From positions 12,425,501 to 12,489,500 of the forward strand of contig CM063290.1 in NCBI GenBank assembly GCA_032173965.1: a stretch of DNA of 64,000 nt, in the 5' to 3' direction. The translations under genes and the position numbers were made by a program. The notes beneath the pieces are model-generated. The model was not told where the DNA came from. It searched no databases and saw only the letters and a list, made by a program, of their open reading frames with translations. Origin of the DNA: Sitta carolinensis. Lineage: Eukaryota; Chordata; Aves; Passeriformes; Sittidae. Below, piece by piece: positions 28,501 to 38,761 of this stretch (position 1 is its first letter; each line of letters opens with the position of its first letter).

Positions 28501-31500
28501 GTTAAAATTCCAAATTTTACCTGCTCACTTCCAGGCAAGATTGCAAGCCTTAAAATCTTGCTTGGGTGCCAAATAACAAATAAAAGTGAAGAGCACAGAT
28601 TAGCCACACAGTTCCACAGCAGGCTTGAGGTTTAATTCACAAAACTATTCCCTGAATCACAAGTTATTACTCATTAGGGAGGAAGAAGTTATGAATTGGT
28701 GAGTCATCATGCCTGGCTGCCACTCTTCCTTTCTCACTTGATACCAACTCCCACAGCACAAGGGCAAACAAGGTGAGCAACCCACCCACAGTCACCTGCT
28801 CAGCAGCCTCTGCAGCCAGGCAGATATAAAAAACATGTAACTGCTTAGTTTTTTATAAATATCCTGGGCTATTTAATTCATATAGTGTACAACATCTCAT
28901 CTCTACCTTCGGTCCAGAAAACAATGACACATAAAAAAGGAAAAGAGATGAAATGTCCATCACAAACGTGAGCAAAACAGGGCAGTTCTTTTAAAAAATC
29001 AATATATACTTACACTGGCATTATGACAGTTGTAGGAATGAGTTATTGGCTCCATAGCTGCATGTCATTTCACAACTGACTTATTTCCCAGTACAACAAG
29101 AACAGCAAACAAAGTTTGAAGCTTTTTTCTAATGCACATCAAACGTGGTGACAGGCTGTGTTTGCCCTCTTATCTAGCCATGAAAACAATCTCAAAGTGG
29201 TGTTACAAGTAGTTAACAACATGGTAACCAAAATATTATACTCCCTTTGAAACAGATGAGGGTTGTATGATACCTCACTGTATTTCTGGAAGATGCTCCT
29301 GCATCTCACCAAGTTATGTAAAGCAAATTTCCACTACTTAACAGTGAATAAAGTGGAGCTAATTCAGCTTGTAAAGAGAGAGATTTATTGTGTCTATGTA
29401 AAACCAAAACCATATCTGCATGCAAGTGCCAATTGTCATTTGAGCACTGAAAAGACCTTTCCCTGCATTTTTCTTTAATCTTGAGTAATACTTATAAAAT
29501 AAACAAGAAATATTTCCACTGCTTTTTGAGAAACTGTCAACTTAAAAACCCAGTAAAAATCGTTTGTATTGTTCATATGGAAATGAATTTTCTCCTATCA
29601 CCAATGCAACTCTATCTGCAATTTACTACAGCTGCAGCTACAATTTACTCATTATTGACAAAACATATTGATTTTGGAAGACTGACTTAAACATGCAAAA
29701 TCAATTGGGACCACTTTTCATAGTTGCAGACACTACTTTAGCCACTATTTAACTGCAAAACAAAGTGCTTAATTCTTTTGTCCAGAACACCTCTTCACAA
29801 GTGAAGCAGCTACAGAATTTTTGGAAGCAAGTGAACATCACCATATGTCCTGTGGTCTTCAGGAGCTTTAAGTACATTCCTTGTGAGGTACCACAAGGTA
29901 CTTCCTCCTTGTTTTTAAATGGTAGATTTGTTGCCTGGGATAACACCTGGAGCAGTTTCTATAAGAGCAGCCAGACTGTCCTCTCAGGGATGATCTTCAT
30001 GATCTTCACCAGCAGGAGCCACACAGCAGCACAAATCAAATGAGGTGTTGGCAGCAATGGCCCAACTGCTCCTGCAAAGCCTCTCTTCACCTCCCTTTGC
30101 TGTCTGATTTTTGTCCTCTCAGAGCATCTGCCAGCTTCCCCTTCCTAGTTCCACAAGAGTTGAAAGCCATCATGCTCCAGCCCAGCCTGCTGCCCAGGTT
30201 CTCTCCACAGGCCCTCAGTGGGACTGTGTGGTTTCCTCCCAGCCTCCTATCCCCTGGTTATCCTCTCGCAGCCCTGCAGGCTCTGCCTGCCCACCCCACC
30301 CTGTGCCTAGCAGGGGCTGCTCCTGGCTGAGAAGCCCAGCAGCTGCACAAATCCTCTCTACCCAGCTGAGGAAACTTGCTCCAGCTTTTGGCTACCTCCC
30401 CTTCCCTTCCTCACTCCTCTCCCCGTTCTAGTTTGGAGGATCCAGGTGCAGTGGTGCTGAGGAGAGGCAGATCACACAGATGTTCACTAGTGGAGAGCCC
30501 CCCTGTTACAGACACAGCCATGGCTTTTTCCCAGGGAAGCTCCTGGGATTCAGGATTAGGTTCTGGCAAGCCCTTGGGCACCCGCAGTGAGATGTCAGGG
30601 GGAAGCAGGAAGCCAGGAACACAATGCTGAACTGCCATGGATGCAGCCCGCCCGCTCCATGTGCGCCAGTTCCTCCCCACCCTGCTGCCAATCCCGGCAC
30701 TGCCTTCCTGCGTTTCCTGAGCGGAACACCTCGTGCTTGTCATTGCTGGATTTCACGTCATTGATTTCAGACTCCATCCCATCTGTCAGGATCGTTTTGA
30801 ACCCTGTTTCCCAAAAGACCTATAATCCTCTCTGCATGGTTCTGTGCATATTTTTTTCCAAGTGCAAACTCTCTTCCAGGGGATACTTCGAGAAAGTGGT
30901 CCTGGGACTAAAGAGCAGTCACTTAGAGCATGAGCTTGCTCACAAGACTATCATGAGGGTCAGTAATAAACTGTAACAACCCTTACTCAGGATACATTTA
31001 TTCCTTCCCCTTTAGCCACTCTGCTGTTTAGCCAAGATGAGATTAGATTGACACAGCACAGGTTGTTCCCGGTAAACTTATACAGCCAGGGTGCATCACA
31101 CTATGATTCAGTCATTTGTAAAACTGACAGGGCAGTGTGTGGCAATTGCATCAAGTGCACTGAAGGTGAGCTGCCTGGCTGGCAATTCCAGAGGTCTATC
31201 TCCTTTGGGAAGTACAATACCTGCCCTCTTCCAGCTTTCTGGAAATCCCCTGGCCTCCCGGTGCTCTTGAAAATATCACCCATGGGGCGGAAATCACAAT
31301 GGCTCATCCTCTAAATGCCCCTAAGTATGTTTCATCAGGCCTGGTGAACTTGAGCACATTAATTTATATAAACATCCCTTGTTCTTCACCTTTTCTTGCC
31401 CACAGTTCTCATGATAACTGCTGGCAGTAGGCATCTGAAAACAATTTATTCTTTTTTTTTCTGTAAGATCAAAGAAAATAAAACAATTATTATTCCAACT

Positions 31501-34500
31501 TATTCTGTAGTTTCTACTTCTAAGGTTATTTAATAATCTATTTATGTGTTTTTTCCATCTTAATCCTAATATATTAATCCTAATATATTAACTTTCTCAG
31601 TGGACTTACTTGCCCTTGCTTAATGTAGTCCCTCATGCATTTGATCCTTTCCAGTTCTATCTCAGCCTACATGCAGTATTCTTTTTATTTCTGTAACTTT
31701 ATATTTGACTATCTGATCATTAAGAAGCTCCTGGTGCACCTCACAGTCTATTATCCTGCATTTAATCCAAGAGCTTTTTGTGGTGGTGTAGTAAATCAGG
31801 GATCCTTTAATTCTCTGTATAAAAATGTAAGTGGTGATAGACTAACTAGGTGTGAACTAAGAGCCTGGTATCTTCTTCATGACAACTGCCCCCATACCTG
31901 CTCTGACCCTGCTGGGAACCTACAGCAGCTCATGAGCAATGAAGCAAGCAGGCATCACTTCAGGAGTATTTAGTTTCTTTATGGGGTTTCCAATGGAGCC
32001 TGTCCCTCTCTGCTCCACACTAGCACGTGCCTTCCAAACAGCCCCCTCAGCCACCCTATTTTCCCTCTCCTTTCCATTCCCTACATCTGCTGCTCTGCAG
32101 AGTGCCTGACTTGCCATCAGCACTGAGGCGGGCATCCCAAAGCAGCAAATGACATGATTACTGAAGGAATTACAGAGGCTCTGCATGGAAATTTCCAAAC
32201 AGTGGCAATAATCCAACAGGACTCTCTTGCTCTCAAGTTACACAATATGTCAGCTGATAATACCTTTCCCTTCTGGTGTGGTGGAAGAACGTAAACTCTG
32301 CCATGATCACACAGGCAGAGACAGCCACTTTTGTTTGTTCTCACCCTTCACAGTACTCAAAAATCTGTAGTCATCATGCCCTGAGCACCCGTGCTGATGT
32401 GGTCATCTTCAAATGGAGAAATGAGTGACCATGAACTGCTTTTGAACAATTCAGGTCAGAAATCACATGAGTTTTGACTAGCAATACAGCAAAAATGCAT
32501 AGTAAAGGTAAAATCCCAGCTGAGATGGAAGCGGAGCCAGCCAAGTTTATAAAAAGGTTTCACAACATGAAGTTTTAAGTCCTTTGCAAGAGCAGGGACT
32601 GGGATGAGTGGTCTGCAACCCCTTCAGGTTTAGTGTGTCTAAATGTATCTCTTGCAAGTGATTCCACCTGCCAAACACGCATGACAGGAAGTGAGGCCTA
32701 AAGATGCCAGAAATGTATGGTAGGTTTGTTTATTCAGCTATCCATAAACTGAATAGCTTGTACAGAAGCTGCAGAAGCACAGTTGGAAACAGAGCCTTAA
32801 TAACGCATGAGAGGCAGCTTGGACATGAGTTTGGGGAGGGTGTCCACAAAAAAGGACATCGTGAAAAACAGCAACAGGGATGTCCATGGAAGACAGAAAG
32901 CCTCAGTGCCACAGCAATCTATCAGATTTCTGGTCTTGTGGTATTTCTGAGAGGCTTCCAGCAGTGAACAGTGCCACACTGTACAAACATGCAGCTGACA
33001 GACAATCCCTGCCTTAAAGTGCTCATAATTACAGGAATGAGGTACAAGATACAACAGGCAGATGAGGCAATGGAAGAGGTAACGATCCCTGCCCACTGCA
33101 CCTCTCTCAGGTCTTGAAAGAGGGTAAATGGAGGCTGCAAATGAAGATGCTTTCACTTGAGAAGCATTTTTCTTTAATCAGAAAAAATTTTGATCACTAC
33201 TCACCATAAGCAAGCATCCAGCAAAAACAGTAAATCCCTTTGCATGAAGGCATTTTGCCAAGGCATGTCCAAAACCTTTGTCGCAGCCTGTTATTAGCAC
33301 CGCCTTCCCTTCAGCCTGTGTGGTGAAAGACAGTCATAGGATACCATCAGACATTGCAATGTAGGCACCACCAGCACCCTGCCCCAGCACAGGAGTCACT
33401 TGCAGTCCTGCAGCCAGGCCAAGGTACAATTCCAGATGCAAGTGACAGTGGCACTGGTGTGCACAAACACAACCAGCTCCCAACCACTGTGAAATCATAA
33501 ATTTATTCAGTCGCTGGTCTGTAACAATTTGTGTTGCCTTGATACCTGAGCTGGAACAGTAACTCTTTCTTTCAGGTATCAGTGGCCAAAGCAGAACAGA
33601 AACATCTCAAGAGAAGTTAATGATCTACCAATTCATAGTAAGAAAAAGCTGCATAGAGAACATACAAATGGCAGAATGTCACTGGGTTGAACTGTGCAGC
33701 AGCTCTTTTAGCTGCTGAGTGACTGCTGTCTGTTCCCCACCTACTCCTACTCTATGCAGCACTTTCCACGCTGTATTTTAGCACGCAGGAATGTGACTAC
33801 AGGTTAGAGCTTCCTTCTGAAACCCCACAGTCTTAAGAGGAACAACTTATCAAATCCTACAGTTCTCTCCTACAGTATTATTATCTTTTGACTGACAGGT
33901 AAATTGAGAAAGAAGATTTGATATTCCACCGGGTATGACACAACATGCTTGAGATAGACATGAAAGCAGAATCCCAAATCTTGAAGAGAAGCCTATTGCA
34001 AAACACTGCCCATTCACCCTCTGTCTTTGTTTGAAAGTTATCTCACCACAGATGTGAAGCAATGAACTAACACTTAACCCAGCTAGAAGGCTGCCAGCTG
34101 CTGTGCTGCACAACACTCCAAAGTGAAACCATATCCATGAGGCAATAACATGATATAGCAATAAAAATCCAGAGGATGCAATAAGGAAGTGAGGTCAATT
34201 CCATCTCTCTGGAGATATCAGCGACTAATCTTGCCTGTTACTGTATTCACAATGGCTGGAATATGAACATACTTATGTATGAATTGCACTGTTTGGTCCA
34301 GCCACGTTTTCAGAGAGAAATGGGTCAATCACCAGTGCTCTCTCATCTCTTGCTTTGCTGACATGTGGTGCAGTGAAGCAGCAATAAGGGAAGATTGCAG
34401 GATGATAGTGATCAGAGTATTACTGCACAGACTCAGGGTGAGCCTCAGCAGAGAACAATAAGAAAATAAGCTACACCCTGTCCTATAACTCATGTTGAAG

Positions 34501-37330
34501 TAACTGCTCTCAAAGGAGAGTTAAGAGCTGAAGCTGAAACAAGAACTGATCAAAAGTCTATCTTGCATTTATAATACAAACACCCACATTAACATTATAC
34601 TATAACCTATACTCAGACAAAGAGCACCCAGGTACAGACTATAGCTCTATTAAAGCTCTAAAGATAGCTACAGCTAAAGGACAAAAGATAAGTGATAATT
34701 AAATATACAGTGCTCAGTCTGAATTTAATTTACAGTGACACAACTCCAAGAGAGATGAAAATCAAACATTAACCAGATCACAGAAGTTGTCAAGGTCACC
34801 TCCCACAATAACTCAACAAGCTGGCCCATGGAAAAAGAAAGGATTTGGCTTTTTTTTTTCTCTTTCTCTCACCTAGAGGTTTTGCCTCTGAATCTTGAAG
34901 GCAGAGAACTTCCCAAAAGAGCAGGAAGTGTGCAGGAAATAGGCAGCTGTAATCACTTTCAGAACATAGTCAGGCAAACAAAGAAGATACCCAATCTCCA
35001 ACCATCATTAGCTCTTAAAAAAAAAATCCCCAAACAGACCAAAATGTAGACAGAAATGAGGTTTAAAAATTCTCTCATCTGTAAGGGACCACTTACAGTA
35101 TGAAAAGGATCCTGTGATTGTTATTTCCTACAACCATAATTGCTGGTAATAGAACACCTGACTACAGCATCATGGCTCACAAGAGACAGAGGCCCCAGCA
35201 GCACCACGGAGAGTGCAAAACCCCAAGGGATGTGCTGGATCTCACATCTGTACCTGTGCCTGTTCGTGCCATGCCTGACGGACAGGGAGCTCCCAGGATA
35301 ACAGCAGGGATCAACCCCATTGCCAGCCAAAAGGATCCTACCCCAGAAAAACTTCTGAACACAGAAAAGCCAATCACCCTTAGCTACTGAAAGTCCCAAG
35401 ATAAGGCTTAATGGGCCTGTTCCTGAAGTTTGATAAGGCCAATCTGCAGCTTAATTTGACTCAATGCTGAGATAGGCAGAGAGGACCAGTTATCAGCACA
35501 GTGACCTTAATGAGCATTCTGAGGAACTCTGGGTGCCTCTCTCACTCGGGGTCATACAATGCTTTCCGGAAACACTTCATGGGAGACAGCACACCAGTGC
35601 TGACAGAGTGCCTGGGACAGGGTGCTGGGATCTGCTAAGAGCACAGAGTAACTTCTTGTACCAGGCGTGCTGCTGTGGCATGCGGGCACAGTAATACTGT
35701 CTATGCTTGCTCTACGAGTCATAACACTATTCCTCACAGTTCAGGCAGTCCTAGCAGGGCACCCTCATTTTAACCTGCAGTCAGCTCAGATGGACACAGC
35801 TTTTCCTATTGGGATATGGCCAGTTTATTAAATAGTAGAATTTATTTTACTAATGCAGGTGATGTATCAGAATTATACATTTACTGCAGAACGACTGAAG
35901 AAATTGAAGTTACTTTTTCAGCCTGTCTCTGTAGACAATGTGGGAATATGACATGCTTACCTAGGCTTTGTCTTATTCCAAGGTGCTACTTGGTTTTTTT
36001 TGATTCTGTTCCCTTTTTGTGGCTCCACGACCATCCCCTGATGTTATCAAACAGATTGATTTTGGGGTCAGTGTAGCTACAAAGTAAACTAGGCTTGTTC
36101 CTTTTTGCAGGGTTGGGAAAGTTTTCAATCCCAGGAAAAAGAACTGAAATATTCACTAAAGGGAAGGTATTTTCTCAAGTGGAACATGGGTGGGAAAATA
36201 AATGAAGCAGAGTGGATGGAAGAGTGAAGTGGGAGGCTGCAATCAGGCTACAGCTGTTATCTGGGCATTCCGGGGGGCAGGACTGAGCTGGAGGTCCTTA
36301 ACCAAAAACATTGGCTCAGACAGCAAGTCGTATCCTGGGCATCCAAAGCAGCATGGACAGCAGGTCGGAGGAGGCGATTCTCTCTCTCCACCCTGGTGAG
36401 ACCGCACCTGCAGTGCTGCATCCAGCTCCAGAGTCCCAGCACAGTAAGGACATGAACCTGTTGGAGTGAGGCCAGAGGAAGCCACAAAGATGATCAGAGG
36501 GACGGAGCACCTCTCCTGTGAGACAAAGCTGAAATAATTTAGATTGCTCAGCCTGGAAAAGAAAAGGCTTTGGGGAGACCTAATTGTGGCCTTCTACTGC
36601 CTGAGGGGAGACCATTTACAAGAGTATTTAGAGAAAGAACAAGGGGGAACGAGTTCAAATTGAGAGTAAGTTTAGATTAGGCATTAGGAAAAAAATCTTA
36701 ACTGTGAGGGTGCTGAGGCCCTGGCACAGGCTGCCCAGAGAAGGTGCGGATGCCCCATCCTTGGAAGTGTTTGAGACCAGGGTGGATGCGGCTCTGAGCA
36801 ACTTGGTCTAGTGGAAGGTGTCCCTGCACATGGCAGAGGGTTGGAAATGGATGATCTTTAAGGTCCCTTCCATTCCAAGCCACTCTATGATTATATGAAC
36901 ACGTTCGCCCTCCAAATGAAGCACTGCGGGGGGGCAGCAGCCGCCGCACCGCGGGGTCCGAGGGCAGAGCCCGCCGCACAGCGGCCCGTCCGAGCCGGGC
37001 GGCAGGGGCCTCACGGCCCCGGGCCGCGCCCAGTTCGGCGCCTCGTCCCCCTCACAGCTGCCCGGTTCCACCGGCCCGGCCCGGCCCGGCCCGGGCAGCG
37101 CCGCTCCCGCCGCAACACCTGCAGCGCCTCAGCCCGGCCCGGCCGCACGGCCCGGCGCCATTTTGGGCCTCGGGGCCGCCTCCGGCGGGCTCTGCCGCCG
37201 AGCCCCGGCCCCTCGCCGCGGTACTCACGGGCAGGGCGCGGCGGGCCCGCCGCGGCAGGACGAGGAGGAGGCGGAGGAGCAGCACCCCCGCGGCGCCCAG
37301 CGCCAGCAGCATCCCCGCGCCGCTCCGCAT
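22041..37330 (-). CDS. BDH1-like short-chain dehydrogenase, inverted paralogue of BDH1
   Basis: Joining 37330-37229, 33315-33205, 27880-27739, 24186-24034 and 22522-22041 (minus strand) gives 990 bp and 329 residues with no stop or frameshift. Every intron is GT-AG. The SDR hallmarks are intact: TGCDKGFG cofactor loop at 43-50, NNAG at 125-128, Asn150, Ser177, and Tyr190-x3-Lys194. The family is SDR9C (BDH1, RDH16, HSD17B6). Oxidation of 3-hydroxybutyrate with NAD is possible, but the substrate is not proven. By eye, identity to BDH1 is about 24/37, 20/47 and 43/50 in the three shared internal exons. The N-terminus is Leu-rich (residues 8-25) with Arg after it, like a membrane anchor and unlike the BDH1 presequence. 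The PG of VEPGN is PS here (220-221). It lies head to head with BDH1 over one CpG island. Both this gene and BDH1 look functional; this one may be listed elsewhere as BDH1-like. Confidence 0.9.
24034..24186 (-). CDS. BDH1 paralogue exon 4 (NNAG)
   Basis: A 153 bp exon, phase 1 at both ends, between a TTGGCAG acceptor and an AAAG|GTACAT donor. It encodes [18 protein letters not shown] and the NLWGTVR helix carrying Asn150. It is the best conserved exon between the two paralogues (43 of 50 residues). Confidence 0.96.
27739..27880 (-). CDS. BDH1 paralogue exon 3
   Basis: A 142 bp exon, phase 0 in and phase 1 out, between a GCTGAACAG acceptor and a GAAG|GTATGT donor. It encodes [18 protein letters not shown] and the QMDVCSDQE segment. 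The MKSDRM and VC cores match BDH1, but the rest is diverged (20 of 47 residues). Confidence 0.95.
30985..31450. other. Possible old degraded repeat in paralogue intron 2
   Basis: Within intron 2 of the minus-strand gene this stretch has the uneven, coding-like texture of an old interspersed repeat (for example CCAGCTTTCTGGAAATCCCCTGG). I could not assign it to a family. The nearby 15 bp direct repeat at about 31561-31590 (TAATCCTAATATAT twice) is clear but short. Confidence 0.2.
33205..33315 (-). CDS. BDH1 paralogue exon 2 (NAD-binding loop)
   Basis: A 111 bp phase-0 exon between a CCACACAG acceptor and an ATG|GTGAGT donor. It encodes [20 protein letters not shown], the first beta strand and glycine-rich loop of the Rossmann fold. 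Confidence 0.95.
36318..36895 (+). mobile_element. CR1 LINE, 3' end, in paralogue intron 1
   Basis: A long CR1 3' segment in plus orientation. It includes GACATGAACCTGTTGGAG, CACAAAGATGATCAGAGG, the GCTCAGCCTGGAAAAG block and GGCTGCCCAGAGAAGG. It ends GATGATCTTTAAGGTCCCTTCC, then CACTCTATGATTATATGA. It is truncated at its 5' side with no open frame kept. It ends only about 330 bp from the first exon of the minus-strand paralogue and directly abuts the CpG island. Confidence 0.95.
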
Positions 37331-37760
37331 GGCCGCAGCCTATCGCCGCCGCCGCTCCGGCCCTGCCCCCGGCCCGCCTCCCGCCGCGCCCGGCACCGCG
37401 GCCCCGGCCCAGCCTCATTCAAACGGCAGCAGCGCCCGGCAGCCGCCGGCTCCAGGTGACGCGGGGGTGGCCGTGGGACGGGCGGGGGTGGGTCGTGGCG
37501 GCCCCGCGGAGCGCTGGCCCCGGGTGTCACGGTGACCTTGCCCGCGGGGGGCGCGGGCATCTCCTCTGCCGCCGCCTCCGCAGCCGCCACACGCCCGGGC
37601 GGCCGCGCCGCACGCCGCGGGGCCTCGGCCGGGCCGTGAGCGCGTTTGGGGAGAGGGGCCGGGCCGGGCCGGGCCGGCGGGACCTGCCGCGGACCTCGGG
37701 CCCCCTCCCTGCAAACCTCACAAAAACCTGCGGGGACACCAACCGCGCTCCCGAATTTGA
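36930..37760. promoter_or_regulatory. CpG island, probable bidirectional promoter of the BDH1 pair
   Basis: A dense G+C and CpG block holding the paralogue's first exon (minus) at 37229-37330. BDH1's first coding exon starts 1.35 kb to the right on the plus strand, so the untranslated first exon of BDH1 probably lies in the right part of the island. No TATA box is evident. The long open frames across the island on both strands are by-products of base composition. Confidence 0.65.
37229..37330 (-). CDS. BDH1 paralogue exon 1 (hydrophobic N-terminus)
   Basis: A 102 bp exon of 34 codons from an ATG at 37330 (G at -3) to a CCC|GTGAGT donor. It encodes [15 protein letters not shown] followed by a Leu/Val stretch, then RRARRALP. 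No acidic residue is present. It lies inside the shared CpG island. Exon 1 is chosen because its donor, frame and position fit exon 2, but it has no counterpart in BDH1, so it is the least certain exon of this gene. Confidence 0.8.
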
Positions 37761-38002
37761 TCAAACCACCGGGATTTCTGAGGATTAGCCGAGCCAGCGA
37801 GCCTCCTGAGCCCTGTCCGCTCCCTGCCTCCCCATCTCGGTGCCCACCGCTGCTCTTTCTGCGGTAATTTCACTATTCTTCAGCCCCGGCCTGGTTTCCA
37901 GCAGGCCCTGAAGCTGCCGCGGTGGCGGCCCAGCCTTCGGCAGAGATGCAAACCACCCCTTAAAAAGTAGATACAGTTTCTCAGCGTCGATAAAAGAGGC
38001 TG

Positions 38003-38060
38003 GGAGATGTTGGGTTGTTTTTTTTTTTGTTTGTTTTTTTTTTTTTTTTGTGTGTCTTGG
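38003..38060. repeat. T-rich simple sequence
   Basis: Two long T runs separated by GTTTG between the CpG island and BDH1 exon 2. It is low complexity and carries no gene signal. Confidence 0.8.
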
Positions 38061-38629
38061 GTTAGTTTTATCCAAGATAAATATGATTGAAGTTGACTTT
38101 TCATACCAAAGTCTTGTCCTTGAGTGTTTTCACTCTGTATTGAGTTTATTGGTGATTCCCTGTACTTAGCCCAGCATCACCAGCTACTTAATTACAAAAA
38201 AAATGTATTTTTAACTGCGTGGCTGTACTAGCTGTAAAGCCAAGGATTGTTTTGGAAACATGTAACATAACATCACTTGTGACTTGAAGTTATATTTTTG
38301 TTTAAAGTTATTTCACATAGCTCATTTGAAATAATATATTCTATACGAGTACCTTAATTTTTACCTGTTTCAGAGAAATCAGTTAAAGATGCATTAACGA
38401 AGGAGAAATTGACATTTCCTTTAAATGCTTGGTAGTTTACTTACAACACTTTTCCTTATTTAAAAGCATCTTGGGTGGCTGAAGGTTGAGCTATTTATCT
38501 CTGTGTGAGGGACTGCAAGGGAAGAAGATGAGTTCCTTTGGACTTTATTTTCCTGTTGAAATACATGGAGTCAGCATGTCTTACAAAATAATTGAGCAAA
38601 TAAAACAGGGACACTATCTTGTCTTGCAG

Positions 38630-38761
38630 AGCTAAGGAAGAACAGTTCTGCTTTTGGTAGAGTGTGCTAGTTGAAAACATGTTGGCCACCAAGCTGTCCC
38701 GCCCTCTCTTGAATTTCTCTGTGAAAGCCCTGAATTTCAAGGACCCAGGGAACGGCTTTAG
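38630..38761 (+). CDS. BDH1: BDH1 first coding exon (presequence)
   Basis: A CTTGTCTTGCAG acceptor ends at 38629; about 49 bp of untranslated sequence precede ATG at 38679 (AACATG, A at -3). The 83 coding bp give [18 protein letters not shown] and onward to GF plus two bases, ending AG|GTAAGT. The start matches the human BDH1 start (MLAT.LSRPL) and is a typical mitochondrial presequence with Lys/Arg and hydrophobic residues. An upstream noncoding exon is required. Confidence 0.92.

Noticed and set aside
36243..36979. Open frames of 64-93 codons on the minus strand
   Set aside because: They lie over the CR1 3' end and its junction with the CpG island; they are repeat-derived, not genes.
22041..37330. 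Idea that the minus-strand BDH1-like gene is a pseudogene
   Set aside because: All five exons are in frame with proper splice sites, catalytic residues are kept and there is no premature stop.
36895..37788. 297-codon plus frame and several minus frames in the CpG island
   Set aside because: They are Ala/Arg/Pro/Gly-rich composition by-products with no family motif. Only the 34-codon minus exon fits a spliced gene.
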